Assembly (NCBI GenBank): GCA_035534855.1
Contig: DATLRD010000086.1
Coordinates: 7,695-71,694, forward strand
From: DATARH01 sp035534855
Lineage (GTDB): Bacteria; Pseudomonadota; Alphaproteobacteria; ATCC43930; CGMCC-115725
Reading direction: 5' to 3'
Length of the DNA: 64,000 bases
Position numbers and translations under genes: made by a program. The first letter of the stretch is position 1. Each line of letters opens with the position of its first letter. Shown piece after piece: positions 24,925 to 34,014 of the stretch. The notes beneath the pieces were generated by a model that saw only the letters and a program-made list of their open reading frames with translations, did no database searches and was not told the origin of the DNA.

Positions 24925-25404
24925 ATGCCAAAGCTAAATCATTCAACAATCCCCGATGAGAACCATGTGGTTAGGCGGTGTGGACATCAGGTTATAGAAC
25001 GGGATCTTGTTTCGAACGACGTGATCGGTCTATTTCCGAAATCGATGCAGTTACGAGTGGATAAGAATGAGAAATATCTCTCTATGAATTTGTTAGAGCA
25101 TTGTTCCGGATCAAAAAAAGACCGTCTGAAGGCGGTGGTGGCTATTCAGCGGTCAAAAGCGGCCACCAGGTTGAGCCTTCAATCGGGAATTGCTGTAATC
25201 GACGCGAAGAGGATCCGTAAAATCGGTAGTGAACATAAACGCACGCTAACGGTACGACATACGCCAAATAGCGGCGATGTATCTTATTCACGCGTTTCCG
25301 GGTTGCCGTTAGACAATGGTGATGAACTTCTAACCGCTGCGCTAGCAGACGAGGCATATCAAGACTTTATGCTATTATATCAAGTCGATGCGCTACCTGA
25401 ATGA
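24925..25404 (+). CDS. Uncharacterised protein of the low-G+C cassette
   Basis: A 159-residue cytoplasmic-looking protein. It begins I-P-D-E-N-H-V-V-R-R-C, then Q-L-R and Y-L-S-M-N-L-L-E-H at about residues 42-59. From memory this pattern (P-D-x-x-H-V-x-R-x-C ... L-S-x-N-x-L-E) recurs in short unnamed bacterial proteins, but I cannot give a family accession. The basic middle (S-K-K-D-R-L-K-A and R-I-R-K-I-G-S-E-H-K-R) could bind nucleic acid; this is speculation. It lies 16 bp after the second cassette gene and the three appear to form one transcript. Confidence 0.65.
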   Translation: MPKLNHSTIPDENHVVRRCGHQVIERDLVSNDVIGLFPKSMQLRVDKNEKYLSMNLLEHCSGSKKDRLKAVVAIQRSKAATRLSLQSGIAVIDAKRIRKIGSEHKRTLTVRHTPNSGDVSYSRVSGLPLDNGDELLTAALADEAYQDFMLLYQVDALPE

Positions 25405-25591
25405 GGCTGACGCCGTAGTACAATTTACAATACGGATTCGTTGGGTCAGCTTGGCCGCGCTATGCGACCGGAAGGTGCGCCAACTGCGAAGGCCGGAATG
25501 TAAGCGGGTCTGACCCGTTATAGGTTGGAGTCTCCGCCCGGCATGGGAATTACGGAGGTTTCGGCCGCGACATCATGAGGAGACCGCGTCG

Positions 25592-27061
25592 ATGCTGCCG
25601 GCGGCGATCGGAGCATTGGCCTTGGCGTTGCGGCTGTACGGCCTCGGCAGCAAGCCGTTTTGGCTCGACGAGATCGCCAGTGCGCATCGCGCGACGGCGA
25701 GCATTCCAGATCTGGTCGCCGATTCGCTTCATAACGGGCACTATCCGACCTATTTCCTGCTGTTGTGGCTGATCGCGCGGGTCGGAGCGTCACAATTCCT
25801 GCTGCGGCTGCCGTCGGCGATCTTCGGTGCGGCCTGCGCGTCGCTGACCTGCATGATCGGCCGCCGGGTCGGCGGAGCACGCAGCGGCGCCGTCGCGGGC
25901 CTTTTTGTGGCATTGTCGCCGTTCGAGGTTCAATTCGGGCAGGAGGCGCGGCCCTACACGCTGGTCGCCTTGTTGGTTCTGACCGCGTTGTGGGGGCTTG
26001 TGCGGCTGGCACAGGACCCGGCCGCCGCGGCGGTTCCGCTTTGGCGCCGCGGCGGTCTGCGGGGCGCCTGGCTGGCCTTTGGCCTGGGCACGGCGGCGGC
26101 GCTTGCGGTGCTGAACGTTGCGGTCCCTTGGCTGATCGCTGCCAACCTCGGGGCGATCGCCATTGCCGGCGGCGCCGGCGAGGCGAAGCGCTCATTCTGG
26201 CGAAATTGGGGGCTCGTGCAGCTTGCCGTGCTGGCGGTCTGGGTGCCGATGTTCGCCGCAGTTTACGTCGCGCGGCATGGCGCCCTGCTGGACGCGATCG
26301 CGTGGGCCCCGGCGACCAGCGCCAAGCGGATCTGGTCGATCGTCGCCGCGGTCTATTTTCTGCGCATCGCGAAATTCATCACGATCGGCCTCGCTCCGGT
26401 GGTGGTTCCCGGGCTGCCGATCGCCGTCGGCGCGCTTGCCGCGCTCGGCCTCTGGCATTTGCGGCACGATCGGCGGCTGCTGGCGGTACTGAGCTGCGCC
26501 GCATTCGTGCTGCCGCTGAGCCTGGGCCTCGTGTCGGTGTTCGTGCCGCTGATGGTGCCGCGCTATTTCGCGTGGGGCGGCGCGCCGCTTTTTGTTCTCG
26601 CCGGGATCGGGTTCGGCCGGCTTTCGGGGGTGCGTTTCGCGGTGCCGGCAATTGCGGCCGCCGCGCTCGGCCTCGTAAATCTACTGCCCTATTACGGCTA
26701 TGAGACCAAGCCGCGCTGGGATGAGGCGGCGTCCGAACTGGCGACGGTCGCCCGGCCCGGCGACATGGTGCTGCTCAACAGCTATTACGCCAAATACGTT
26801 CTGTCGGCGTTTGCCGCGCGGGCCGGGTTGCACCCTGATCAGGTCAGGCTGACCTGGAGCCTGCCCGACGCGATGCAGCGCCAGCCGGGCCGCGATCTGT
26901 GGGTGATTTACGGTCGCACCGGTCAGGTCATGCCGCAATCGCTGGCCGAATTTCGCAAGTCGCTCGCGCCGCTCGGCGAGCCGCTGACCGAAACGCCGAT
27001 CGGCCGCTATATCGTGCTGTGGCACTTCGCGGAACCCGAGCACGCCAATTCCGGGACATAG
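25592..27061 (+). CDS. GT39-like membrane glycosyltransferase
   Basis: A 489-residue integral membrane protein with about ten hydrophobic helices. The F-W-L-D-E motif at about residue 25 and a following H-Y-P-T-Y-F match the N-terminal loop of dolichol/polyprenyl-phosphate-sugar-dependent transferases of the GT39/ArnT superfamily, where the acidic pair is catalytic. It probably adds a sugar to a lipid or protein on the outer face of the membrane. The start is the ATG at 25592 with GAGGAG about 12 bases upstream. The 187 bp before it contain a small CGGGTC-T-GACCCG palindrome but no gene. Confidence 0.75.
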   Translation: MLPAAIGALALALRLYGLGSKPFWLDEIASAHRATASIPDLVADSLHNGHYPTYFLLLWLIARVGASQFLLRLPSAIFGAACASLTCMIGRRVGGARSGAVAGLFVALSPFEVQFGQEARPYTLVALLVLTALWGLVRLAQDPAAAAVPLWRRGGLRGAWLAFGLGTAAALAVLNVAVPWLIAANLGAIAIAGGAGEAKRSFWRNWGLVQLAVLAVWVPMFAAVYVARHGALLDAIAWAPATSAKRIWSIVAAVYFLRIAKFITIGLAPVVVPGLPIAVGALAALGLWHLRHDRRLLAVLSCAAFVLPLSLGLVSVFVPLMVPRYFAWGGAPLFVLAGIGFGRLSGVRFAVPAIAAAALGLVNLLPYYGYETKPRWDEAASELATVARPGDMVLLNSYYAKYVLSAFAARAGLHPDQVRLTWSLPDAMQRQPGRDLWVIYGRTGQVMPQSLAEFRKSLAPLGEPLTETPIGRYIVLWHFAEPEHANSGT

Positions 27062-27152
27062 CGACTCTCGTTCCAGCATCCCGGCGGGCGCTTGACTTCC
27101 GCCCCTTTAGCTGGCGGGATCGGCAGTCTGATTTGCGATCGAGGAGAGTGAT

Positions 27153-27947
27153 ATGGCGCGGGCGAACGGGGTGCGGGAGATCTGGGCCGGCGGTAAGGCG
27201 GTGATCAACAGCTGGCTCGGCGTGCCGGCAAGCTTCTCCGCCGAGGTCATGGCCCATGCCGGGTGGGATTCGCTGGTCGTCGACATGCAGCACGGAATGA
27301 TCGACTACCAGGTCATGGTCACGATGCTGCAGGCGATCTCGACCACCGGCACGGTGCCGCTGGTGCGGGTGCCGTGGAACGATCCGGCGCATATCCAGAA
27401 GGCGCTTGACGCCGGCGCCTATGGCATCATCTGCCCGATGATCAACAACCGCGCCGAGGCCGAGAAGTTTGTCGGCTCGATGCGCTATGCGCCGCTCGGC
27501 TACCGCAGCTCGGGGCCGATCCGCGCCTCGCTCTACGGCGGCGCCGACTACCACGCCAAGGCCAACGACATCGTCGTCGCTTTCGGCATGATCGAGACCG
27601 TCGAGGCAATGCAAAATCTCGACGAAATCCTGTCGGTCAAGGGGCTCGATGCGATCTATGTCGGCCCGTCGGATCTGTCGATCTCGCACGGCTATCTGCC
27701 CGGCGGCGACAAGCCCGACGAATGGATGATGGCGGCGCTGAAAAAGGTGCTCGACGCCTGCAAGCGGCACAAGGTCCAGCCCGGCATCCATTGCGGCGCG
27801 CCGGCCTATGCCAAGAAGATGATCGAGATGGGCTTTAGCTTTGTCACGGTCGGCGGCGACACCGCATTTCTGCGGGCGGGCGCGGCGACGGCGGTGGCCG
27901 AGATGAAGAACGCGCCGAAGCCGGGCGCCAGCTCGAGCCCCTATTAG
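27153..27947 (+). CDS. HpcH/HpaI aldolase
   Basis: A 264-residue class II pyruvate aldolase of the HpcH/HpaI family, which cleaves 4-hydroxy-2-oxo acids to pyruvate and an aldehyde. Landmarks are D-M-Q-H-G (catalytic His) near residue 45, R-V-P-W-N-D near 72, I-E-T-V-E-A (metal Glu) near 148, and V-G-P-S-D-L-S (metal Asp) near 174. The length is typical. AGGAGAG lies 7-10 bases before the ATG. It could act on a hydroxy-oxo acid from the hydroxyacid dehydrogenase set at 18412-23570, but there is a gap and an intervening gene. Confidence 0.9.
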   Translation: MARANGVREIWAGGKAVINSWLGVPASFSAEVMAHAGWDSLVVDMQHGMIDYQVMVTMLQAISTTGTVPLVRVPWNDPAHIQKALDAGAYGIICPMINNRAEAEKFVGSMRYAPLGYRSSGPIRASLYGGADYHAKANDIVVAFGMIETVEAMQNLDEILSVKGLDAIYVGPSDLSISHGYLPGGDKPDEWMMAALKKVLDACKRHKVQPGIHCGAPAYAKKMIEMGFSFVTVGGDTAFLRAGAATAVAEMKNAPKPGASSSPY

Positions 27948-27968
27948 GCGGCGGCGAACCACCGCCTA
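27945..27968 (+). terminator. Hairpin after the aldolase gene
   Basis: TAGGCGG, including the stop codon, pairs with CCGCCTA across a 10-base loop. There is no T-run after it, so terminator activity is uncertain. The 28 to 150 bases that follow hold nothing I can identify. Confidence 0.35.
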
Positions 27969-28123
27969 AATCCGTCGTTCCGTGGCGGCCCCTGGCGACA
28001 GCCGGGGCCGAACCCGGACCCCTCGGGCACGACCGCGGGGGTGTTCTTGATCCCAGGCTCGCGTCTACCACGCGACCCGGGAGATAACTGGCGGGCTAAG
28101 CGGGCGCGGCGCTTGGTCGGTCG

Positions 28124-28570
28124 CTATTCGACCGACACCGCGCCGCGGGCGACGGCGCGGCGAGCCGCAGCTGCGACTCGCGCCGATTCCTGCGTCCACT
28201 CATGATCGCGGCCAAGCATGGTCCTGTGGCCCTCGAGCGCGGTCTCAGCATGCGTCGCCGCCTCGGCATTGCGCCCGGCGGCGAGCAGGGCGCGCGACAG
28301 GTTGTAGCGTGCCCGATTGGTAGTAGGATGGCCCGCGCCGTAGATCGTCTCCCAGCTGCTCAGCGTGCGCTGGCAGATTTCGATCGCGGCTTCGACCTCC
28401 TGCTGGTTCCGCAGTGTCCACAGCAGCTGCGGGACGGTGAGTATCCCCAGCGCCACTAGGTTGGTGCCAAGTCGCCCGCCCTCACGGGACTGCCGCGCGA
28501 GCGCGGCATCAAGGTTGGCCTGGGTTATGTAGCCCTGCCTGATCAGTATTTCCCCAAGACGCGTCGGCAT
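28124..28570 (-). CDS. MshEN-like / TPR two-part small protein
   Basis: A 148-residue protein. Residues 1-50 (R-L-G-E-I-L-I-R-Q-G-Y-I-T, then Q-S-R-E-G-G-R-L-G and G-I-L-T) match the MshEN-type N-terminal domain known from type II secretion and type IV pilus ATPases, where it binds cyclic-di-GMP; here no ATPase follows. Residues 55-120 contain TPR-like helices (R-A-R-Y-N-L-S-R-A-L-L-A-A-G-R-N-A-E-A). The combination suggests a small c-di-GMP-linked adaptor, which is inference. It is transcribed alone on the minus strand. Confidence 0.65.
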   Translation of the reverse strand: MPTRLGEILIRQGYITQANLDAALARQSREGGRLGTNLVALGILTVPQLLWTLRNQQEVEAAIEICQRTLSSWETIYGAGHPTTNRARYNLSRALLAAGRNAEAATHAETALEGHRTMLGRDHEWTQESARVAAAARRAVARGAVSVE

Positions 28571-29176
28571 GTGCTGTCGCTCTGCGAAACGAGATGTGTG
28601 CGGGGTGCGTTCCGGGTTGGAAGACCGGCCCCGGTTACGTTATCGCGCCGATGAGATTGCTAATTCGTTAGCTGCGACCGTCGTTCAATAGAATACAACT
28701 AAGTCGGGTGGCGCGGAGGTGCGGTTGATCCGAATATTCGTCGATGCAGACGCTTGCCCGGTACGCGACGAGGTGTATCGGGTTGCGGGCCGCCTTGCGG
28801 TCTCGGTTTATCTTGTGTCGAACGGGTCGCGGCCGATCCGCCCGCCCGGCCTGCCGTTTGTCGAGATGGTGATCGTCGGCGAGGCGATGGACGCGGCCGA
28901 TGACTGGATTGCCGAGCAGATCGCCTCCGGTGACATTTGCGTTACTGCCGACATTCCGCTCGCCGCGCGCTGTCTTAAGAAGGGCGCGCGCGCCGTGGCG
29001 CCCAATGGACATCCGTTTACCGCGGCCAATATCGGCAATGCCCTGGCCGGGCGCGAACTGGCCCGCCACCTGCGCGAACTGGGGGCCGGCGGCAAGGGGC
29101 CGCCGCCGTTCAGCAAGGCCGACCGCTCGCGGTTTCTGTCGGCGCTCGACGCCGCCGTCACGGCGGCGCGGCGAGA

Positions 29177-30115
<939 letters not shown>

Positions 30116-30184
30116 GACTCCTCCCAGTCGGGAAATCGGCAAAGCCGGTTGTTTGGCGCGAACCCCAGAGGGCCGGGAGACTGC

Positions 30185-30982
30185 TTATCCCCTCGGCTCG
30201 ACATCGAGCCGCACGGCGATCCCTTCGAGGCCCGGTTTCGCCGCCGGATAGCGCTGCAGCACGAGCGGGTCGTGACCGGGGATGACGTGCTGTGGCGAAC
30301 TCGCCAGGCGTTTCACGGCGGCGAAGCCTTCCAGCATGTCGCCAACGTTGTAGACCGTCGCGTAAGCCCGCATCTGCTCGAAATTGGCATAGAAATGCGA
30401 GGCGTCGGCGGCCAGCACGACCCAGCCGCGCGCCGTCTTGACCCGCATCACCTGCAGCCCGTTGGTGTGGCCGCCGACGTGATGAACCGTGATGCCGGGC
30501 GCGATCTCGCCGGTGCCATCGTGAAACTGCACGCGGCCGGCAAACAGCCGCCCCACCATCGCCGACACGTCATCCGCCTCGAACGAGCGGCGTAGCTGCG
30601 CGTGGCACATGCAGCGCCCGGTGCAGAACGCCATCTCGCGATCCTGCAGGTGATAGGTCGCGTGGGGAAACAGGTCGTTGTTGCCGGCGTGGTCGTAATG
30701 CATGTGGCTGATCACCACGTCGGCGACGCTCGTCGGGTCGATGCCGATCGCGGCCAGCCCCTCGCCGGGCGGGCGGAGAAATTCGCGGCCGCGCTTCTTC
30801 GCCATCGCCGCGTCGAACCCCGTGTCGAGGATGATCGTGCGGCGCTCGCCGACCACTGCCCAGACGAAGTAATCGAGCGGCATCGGCACGTCGTGCGGGT
30901 CGCCGCCCAGGAAGTTCTCGCTCGACATGCGGTGGTGATGCGCATAGCGCACCGCGTAGATCTGGTAAGTGTCGGCACTCAT
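30185..30982 (-). CDS. MBL-fold lactonase-like hydrolase
   Basis: A 265-residue metallo-beta-lactamase-fold protein. It has the H-M-H-Y-D-H-A-G-N motif at residues 93-101, which together with D-A-S-H-F and an I-P-G-H-D-P near the end is typical of the N-acyl-homoserine-lactonase group (AiiA-like). It may hydrolyse a lactone, perhaps a quorum signal, or an intermediate of the surrounding pathway. The start is the ATG at 30982, the next methionine being internal. It lies 14 bp after the SDR stop, probably in the same transcript. Confidence 0.82.
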   Translation of the reverse strand: MSADTYQIYAVRYAHHHRMSSENFLGGDPHDVPMPLDYFVWAVVGERRTIILDTGFDAAMAKKRGREFLRPPGEGLAAIGIDPTSVADVVISHMHYDHAGNNDLFPHATYHLQDREMAFCTGRCMCHAQLRRSFEADDVSAMVGRLFAGRVQFHDGTGEIAPGITVHHVGGHTNGLQVMRVKTARGWVVLAADASHFYANFEQMRAYATVYNVGDMLEGFAAVKRLASSPQHVIPGHDPLVLQRYPAAKPGLEGIAVRLDVEPRG

Positions 30983-30996
30983 CGCGGTCTCCGGAC

Positions 30997-31800
30997 TTAC
31001 TCGTTTGCCATCAGGCGGTCGGTGACGGGCAGGGTCAGCCGGTGCGGGACGAGCCGGGCGGCGAAGGTCATCAGCCGGTTCATCACCCCGGCGACGACGA
31101 CGCGCCGCCGCGAGGCCAGCGCGGTGCACCCGATCTCGGCGACCGTGTCGGCCGGCATCATCTTGCGGAATTTGTGCGCTATCAGGGATTTGTCGGCGCC
31201 GGCGACGATGAAGAATGCGCTTTCGGTCGCGCCTGGGCACAGCACTGTGACGCCGACCCCGGTGTTGCGCAGTTCGTAGGCGAGCGCCTCGCCGAGGCTC
31301 AGCACATAGGCCTTGCTGGCAAAATACACCGCCATCCGCGGGCCGGGCTGGAACGCCGCGGTCGAGGCGACCAGCATGATCCTGCCGCTGCGGCGTGCGA
31401 CCATCGCCGGCAGCAAGAGGCGGGTGAGTTCGGTCAGCGCGACGATGTTGACCTGCAGCATCTCGCCGATCCGCATCGGGTCCTGCCGGTCGAAGCGTTC
31501 GGCGCCGCCGAGCCCGGCATTGTTGATGAGCACGTCGATCGCAAGGCCGCGCGCCGCGAGATCGTCGGCGAGCCGCGCCGCCGATCCCGGCTGGCTGAGG
31601 TCCGCGACGATCACCGTGACCGCGGCACCCGTGCCGCGCAGTTCGTCGGCCAGCGCCTCCATCGGCGGGGCGCGGCGGGCAGTCAGCACCAGGTCATGTC
31701 CGCGCCGGGCCAGCGAGCGGGCAAGTTCGATGCCGATCCCGCTCGATGCGCCGGTGACGAGCGCGAGCGGACGAGGGGAGGGGTTTACGGGTGTGTCCAT
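30997..31800 (-). CDS. Short-chain dehydrogenase/reductase (SDR)
   Basis: A 267-residue NAD(P)-dependent oxidoreductase. The cofactor motif T-G-A-S-S-G-I-G is at about residue 17, N-N-A-G near 92, the catalytic Ser in V-A-S-T-A-A and Tyr/Lys in Y-F-A-S-K, so the classical active site is complete. T-A-R-R after strand 2 hints at NADP. It lies 7 bp after the crotonase-fold gene on the minus strand, suggesting co-transcription. Confidence 0.9.
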   Translation of the reverse strand: MDTPVNPSPRPLALVTGASSGIGIELARSLARRGHDLVLTARRAPPMEALADELRGTGAAVTVIVADLSQPGSAARLADDLAARGLAIDVLINNAGLGGAERFDRQDPMRIGEMLQVNIVALTELTRLLLPAMVARRSGRIMLVASTAAFQPGPRMAVYFASKAYVLSLGEALAYELRNTGVGVTVLCPGATESAFFIVAGADKSLIAHKFRKMMPADTVAEIGCTALASRRRVVVAGVMNRLMTFAARLVPHRLTLPVTDRLMANE

Positions 31801-31807
31801 CGCTGGG

Positions 31808-32596
31808 TCAGCGCCCTTTCAACACCGGTTTGCGCCGCTCGCGCCACGCCTGGTGGCTTTCCGCCTTGTCCTCGGTCAGTTCGAGTGCCGCGAACCGGTA
31901 AAGGTCGGCGTTAGCCGCCTCGCGCAGCGGGACGTCGAGCCCGAACGCCACCGATTCCTTGGCGAGCCGCGCGGCGAGCGGCGGCAATTCGCCGATGTGG
32001 CCGGCGACCTCCAGCGCCTTGGCCATCAGCTCGCCATGCGGCACCAGCCATTGCGCGAGCCCGGTGCGGTAGGCCTCGTCGGCCTTCAGCGGAAAGCCCA
32101 TCGCCAGCTTCATCGCCTGGCCGCGGCCGATCCACCGCGCGAGGCGCACGGTGCCGCCCTGCGCTGGCAGAATGCCGAGCCCGACCTGCGGCAGCCGCCA
32201 CTCGGCGCGCTCGGAGGCGACGATCAGATCACAGCAATAGGTGACGATGCAGCCGATCCCGACCGCATAGCCGTTGACCGCGGCGACCAGCGGCTTGGCG
32301 AAATCGCTGAGCAGGTTCATCGCCTGATAGCGGCGGCGGCGCGGCAGGTCTTCGATGAATTCGGCGATCGAATCGTGCGTGTGGGTCTTTGGGTCCTTGA
32401 TGTTGGCGCCGGCGCTGAACGCGCCGCCGGCATCATCACCGGTCAGCACCACGCAGCGCACCGCCGGGTTCTCTTCGAGCTGCGGCAGCAATTCGCGTAG
32501 ACCCTGGTTGTAGTCGTCGCCCCAGGCGTTGCGCGCCTGCGGCCGCGACAGGGTGATGATCGCAACGTGACCGCGGATTTCGTGAAGCAGGGGCAT
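31808..32596 (-). CDS. Crotonase-fold protein lacking catalytic glutamates
   Basis: A 262-residue protein of the enoyl-CoA hydratase/isomerase fold. The oxyanion-hole region S-A-G-A-N-I-K-D is intact at residues 61-68. At the two positions where hydratases have glutamate it reads P-Q (Gln137, usually P-E) and A-M-K (Lys163, usually A-M-E). The fold and CoA pocket are kept, but water-adding chemistry is unlikely to be standard; it may be an isomerase, hydrolase or decarboxylase. It follows a family III CoA-transferase in the same direction (58 bp apart). Confidence 0.88.
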   Translation of the reverse strand: MPLLHEIRGHVAIITLSRPQARNAWGDDYNQGLRELLPQLEENPAVRCVVLTGDDAGGAFSAGANIKDPKTHTHDSIAEFIEDLPRRRRYQAMNLLSDFAKPLVAAVNGYAVGIGCIVTYCCDLIVASERAEWRLPQVGLGILPAQGGTVRLARWIGRGQAMKLAMGFPLKADEAYRTGLAQWLVPHGELMAKALEVAGHIGELPPLAARLAKESVAFGLDVPLREAANADLYRFAALELTEDKAESHQAWRERRKPVLKGR

Positions 32597-32654
32597 GGCG
32601 TACGACCTCCGAATGAGCGGGCAAGTTAGACGATCCCGGCTTGTATCACCCCGG

Positions 32655-33851
32655 CTAGATGACCCCGGCGGCCCTCAACTCGGCGATTTCGGCGGCCGAC
32701 AGGCCGAGCACTCCGCCGTATATCTCGTCGTTGTGCTGGCCGAGCTTGGGGCTCGGCGTCGTCGGCACCTTGTCGGCGCCGTGGATGCGCAGCGGCGTGT
32801 TGGGCACGACGATCGGCCCGATCTCGTCGTGATCGATGCGTTCGAGCATGCCGCGCCGGTGCATATGCGGATCGTTCATCACCTCGCCGACATCGCGCAC
32901 CGGGGCGAGGGGGATGCGCAGCCGCCGGGCGATCGCGAAAATCTCCATCTTGGGCAGGGTCGCGGTCCATTCCGCGATTGTGGCGTCGACGAGGTCGCGG
33001 TTGGCGACGCGCGCGGCGTTGTCGGCAAAGCGCGGGTCGGCGCGCAATTCCTCGCGGCCCATCGCGGCGAGCAGGTTGTACCAGTGTTCCTCGACCGCGA
33101 GGTTCATCGCGATATAGCCGTCTTTCGCCGGGTAGACGTTGATCGGCACGCGGCCGTGGCTGGCATTGCCGGTGCGCGGCGGCACCGCGCCGGTGCGCCA
33201 ATAGGCCTCGAACTGCGAGGTCATCGTCGCATAGGCGGCTTCTTCCATCGCGACCTCGACGAGGCGGCCTTCGCCGGTGTGCTCGCGCTCGTAGAGCGCG
33301 GTCAGCACCGCGGCGTAAAGGTGGATGCCGCTGAGGAAATCGACGACCGCCGGCCCGGCCTTGAGCGGCGGCCCGTCAGGGAAGCCGGTGGTGCTGATCA
33401 TCCCGGAATAGGCCTGGATCGTCAGGTCCATCGCCAGATTGTCGCGATCCGGCCCGCTGATGCCATAGCCCGAGCCCGAAGCGTAGATCAGCCGCGGGTT
33501 GATCTCGTGCAGGACGCTCCAGCCGACGCCGAGCCGGTCCATCACCCCCGGCGCGAAATTCTCGAGCAGCACGTCGCCCACCTGCGCCAGCCGCAGCAGC
33601 AATGCGACGCCGCGCCCGTCCTTGAGGTTCAGCGTGATCGCCCGCTTGTTGCCGTTGAGCATCGCGATCGGAAACGTCGTGCTCTTGCCCGGCGGGGCGC
33701 GGCGGCGCAGCGGCTCGCCCTGCGGCGGCTCGATCTTGATGACGTCGGCCCCCGCCTTGGCCATCAGCATCGACGCGTAGGGGCCCTGATAGACCTGCCC
33801 GAAATCGAGCACGACGACCCCGGCGAGCGGATGATTGGCACGCGCGGTCAT
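32655..33851 (-). CDS. CaiB/BaiF (family III) CoA-transferase, second copy
   Basis: A 398-residue enzyme of the same family as the one at 9913, with the catalytic Asp142 in L-A-M-D-L-T-I-Q, the E-P-P-Q-G-E-P-L block, N-G-N-K-R-A-I-T-L-N-L, and the C-terminal I-A-E-L-R-A-A-G-V-I. It is transcribed with the crotonase-fold, SDR and lactonase-like genes, so it may load an organic acid with CoA for their pathway. A palindromic repeat lies just upstream. Confidence 0.92.
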   Translation of the reverse strand: MTARANHPLAGVVVLDFGQVYQGPYASMLMAKAGADVIKIEPPQGEPLRRRAPPGKSTTFPIAMLNGNKRAITLNLKDGRGVALLLRLAQVGDVLLENFAPGVMDRLGVGWSVLHEINPRLIYASGSGYGISGPDRDNLAMDLTIQAYSGMISTTGFPDGPPLKAGPAVVDFLSGIHLYAAVLTALYEREHTGEGRLVEVAMEEAAYATMTSQFEAYWRTGAVPPRTGNASHGRVPINVYPAKDGYIAMNLAVEEHWYNLLAAMGREELRADPRFADNAARVANRDLVDATIAEWTATLPKMEIFAIARRLRIPLAPVRDVGEVMNDPHMHRRGMLERIDHDEIGPIVVPNTPLRIHGADKVPTTPSPKLGQHNDEIYGGVLGLSAAEIAELRAAGVI

Positions 33852-33866
33852 GACGCTGAATAATTA

Positions 33867-33994
33867 CCCCTCTCCCGCAAGCGGGAGAGGGAGGGGCCCA
33901 TCGCGCAGCGATGGGAGGGTGAGGGCGGTGCGGTGGTTCGACCCTCACCCGCCTCGCTGCGCTCGGCACCCTCTACCGCATCGCGGGAGAGGGG
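33867..33994. repeat. 128-bp palindromic intergenic repeat
   Basis: Outer arms CCCCTCTCCCGC (33867) and GCGGGAGAGGGG (33983) are exact inverted complements. The left part also folds locally as CTCTCCCGC-AA-GCGGGAGAG. Such C/T-rich repeats are common between genes in alphaproteobacteria. It sits between two minus-strand genes and could act as an mRNA stabiliser or terminator. Confidence 0.7.
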
Positions 33995-34014
33995 CTTTCG
34001 GGGCGTCATTGTCA

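Larger units (their letters stand above)
23582..25404 (+). other. Low-G+C three-gene accessory island
   Basis: Three tightly linked plus-strand genes with composition unlike both flanks. Counting two 60-base lines gives 28/60 G+C (23701-23760) and 19/60 (24481-24540), against roughly two-thirds in neighbouring genes. The codons TTA, ATA, AGA and AAA, rare elsewhere in the window, are common. The first gene begins 11 bp after the stop of the hydroxyacid dehydrogenase. No integrase, tRNA or clear direct repeat marks the ends. I infer a recent horizontal insertion. Confidence 0.75.

Noticed and set aside
23582..25404. Prophage or integrative element explanation for the low-G+C genes
   Set aside because: No integrase, capsid, lysis or conjugation genes and no visible attachment repeats; too short to classify as such.
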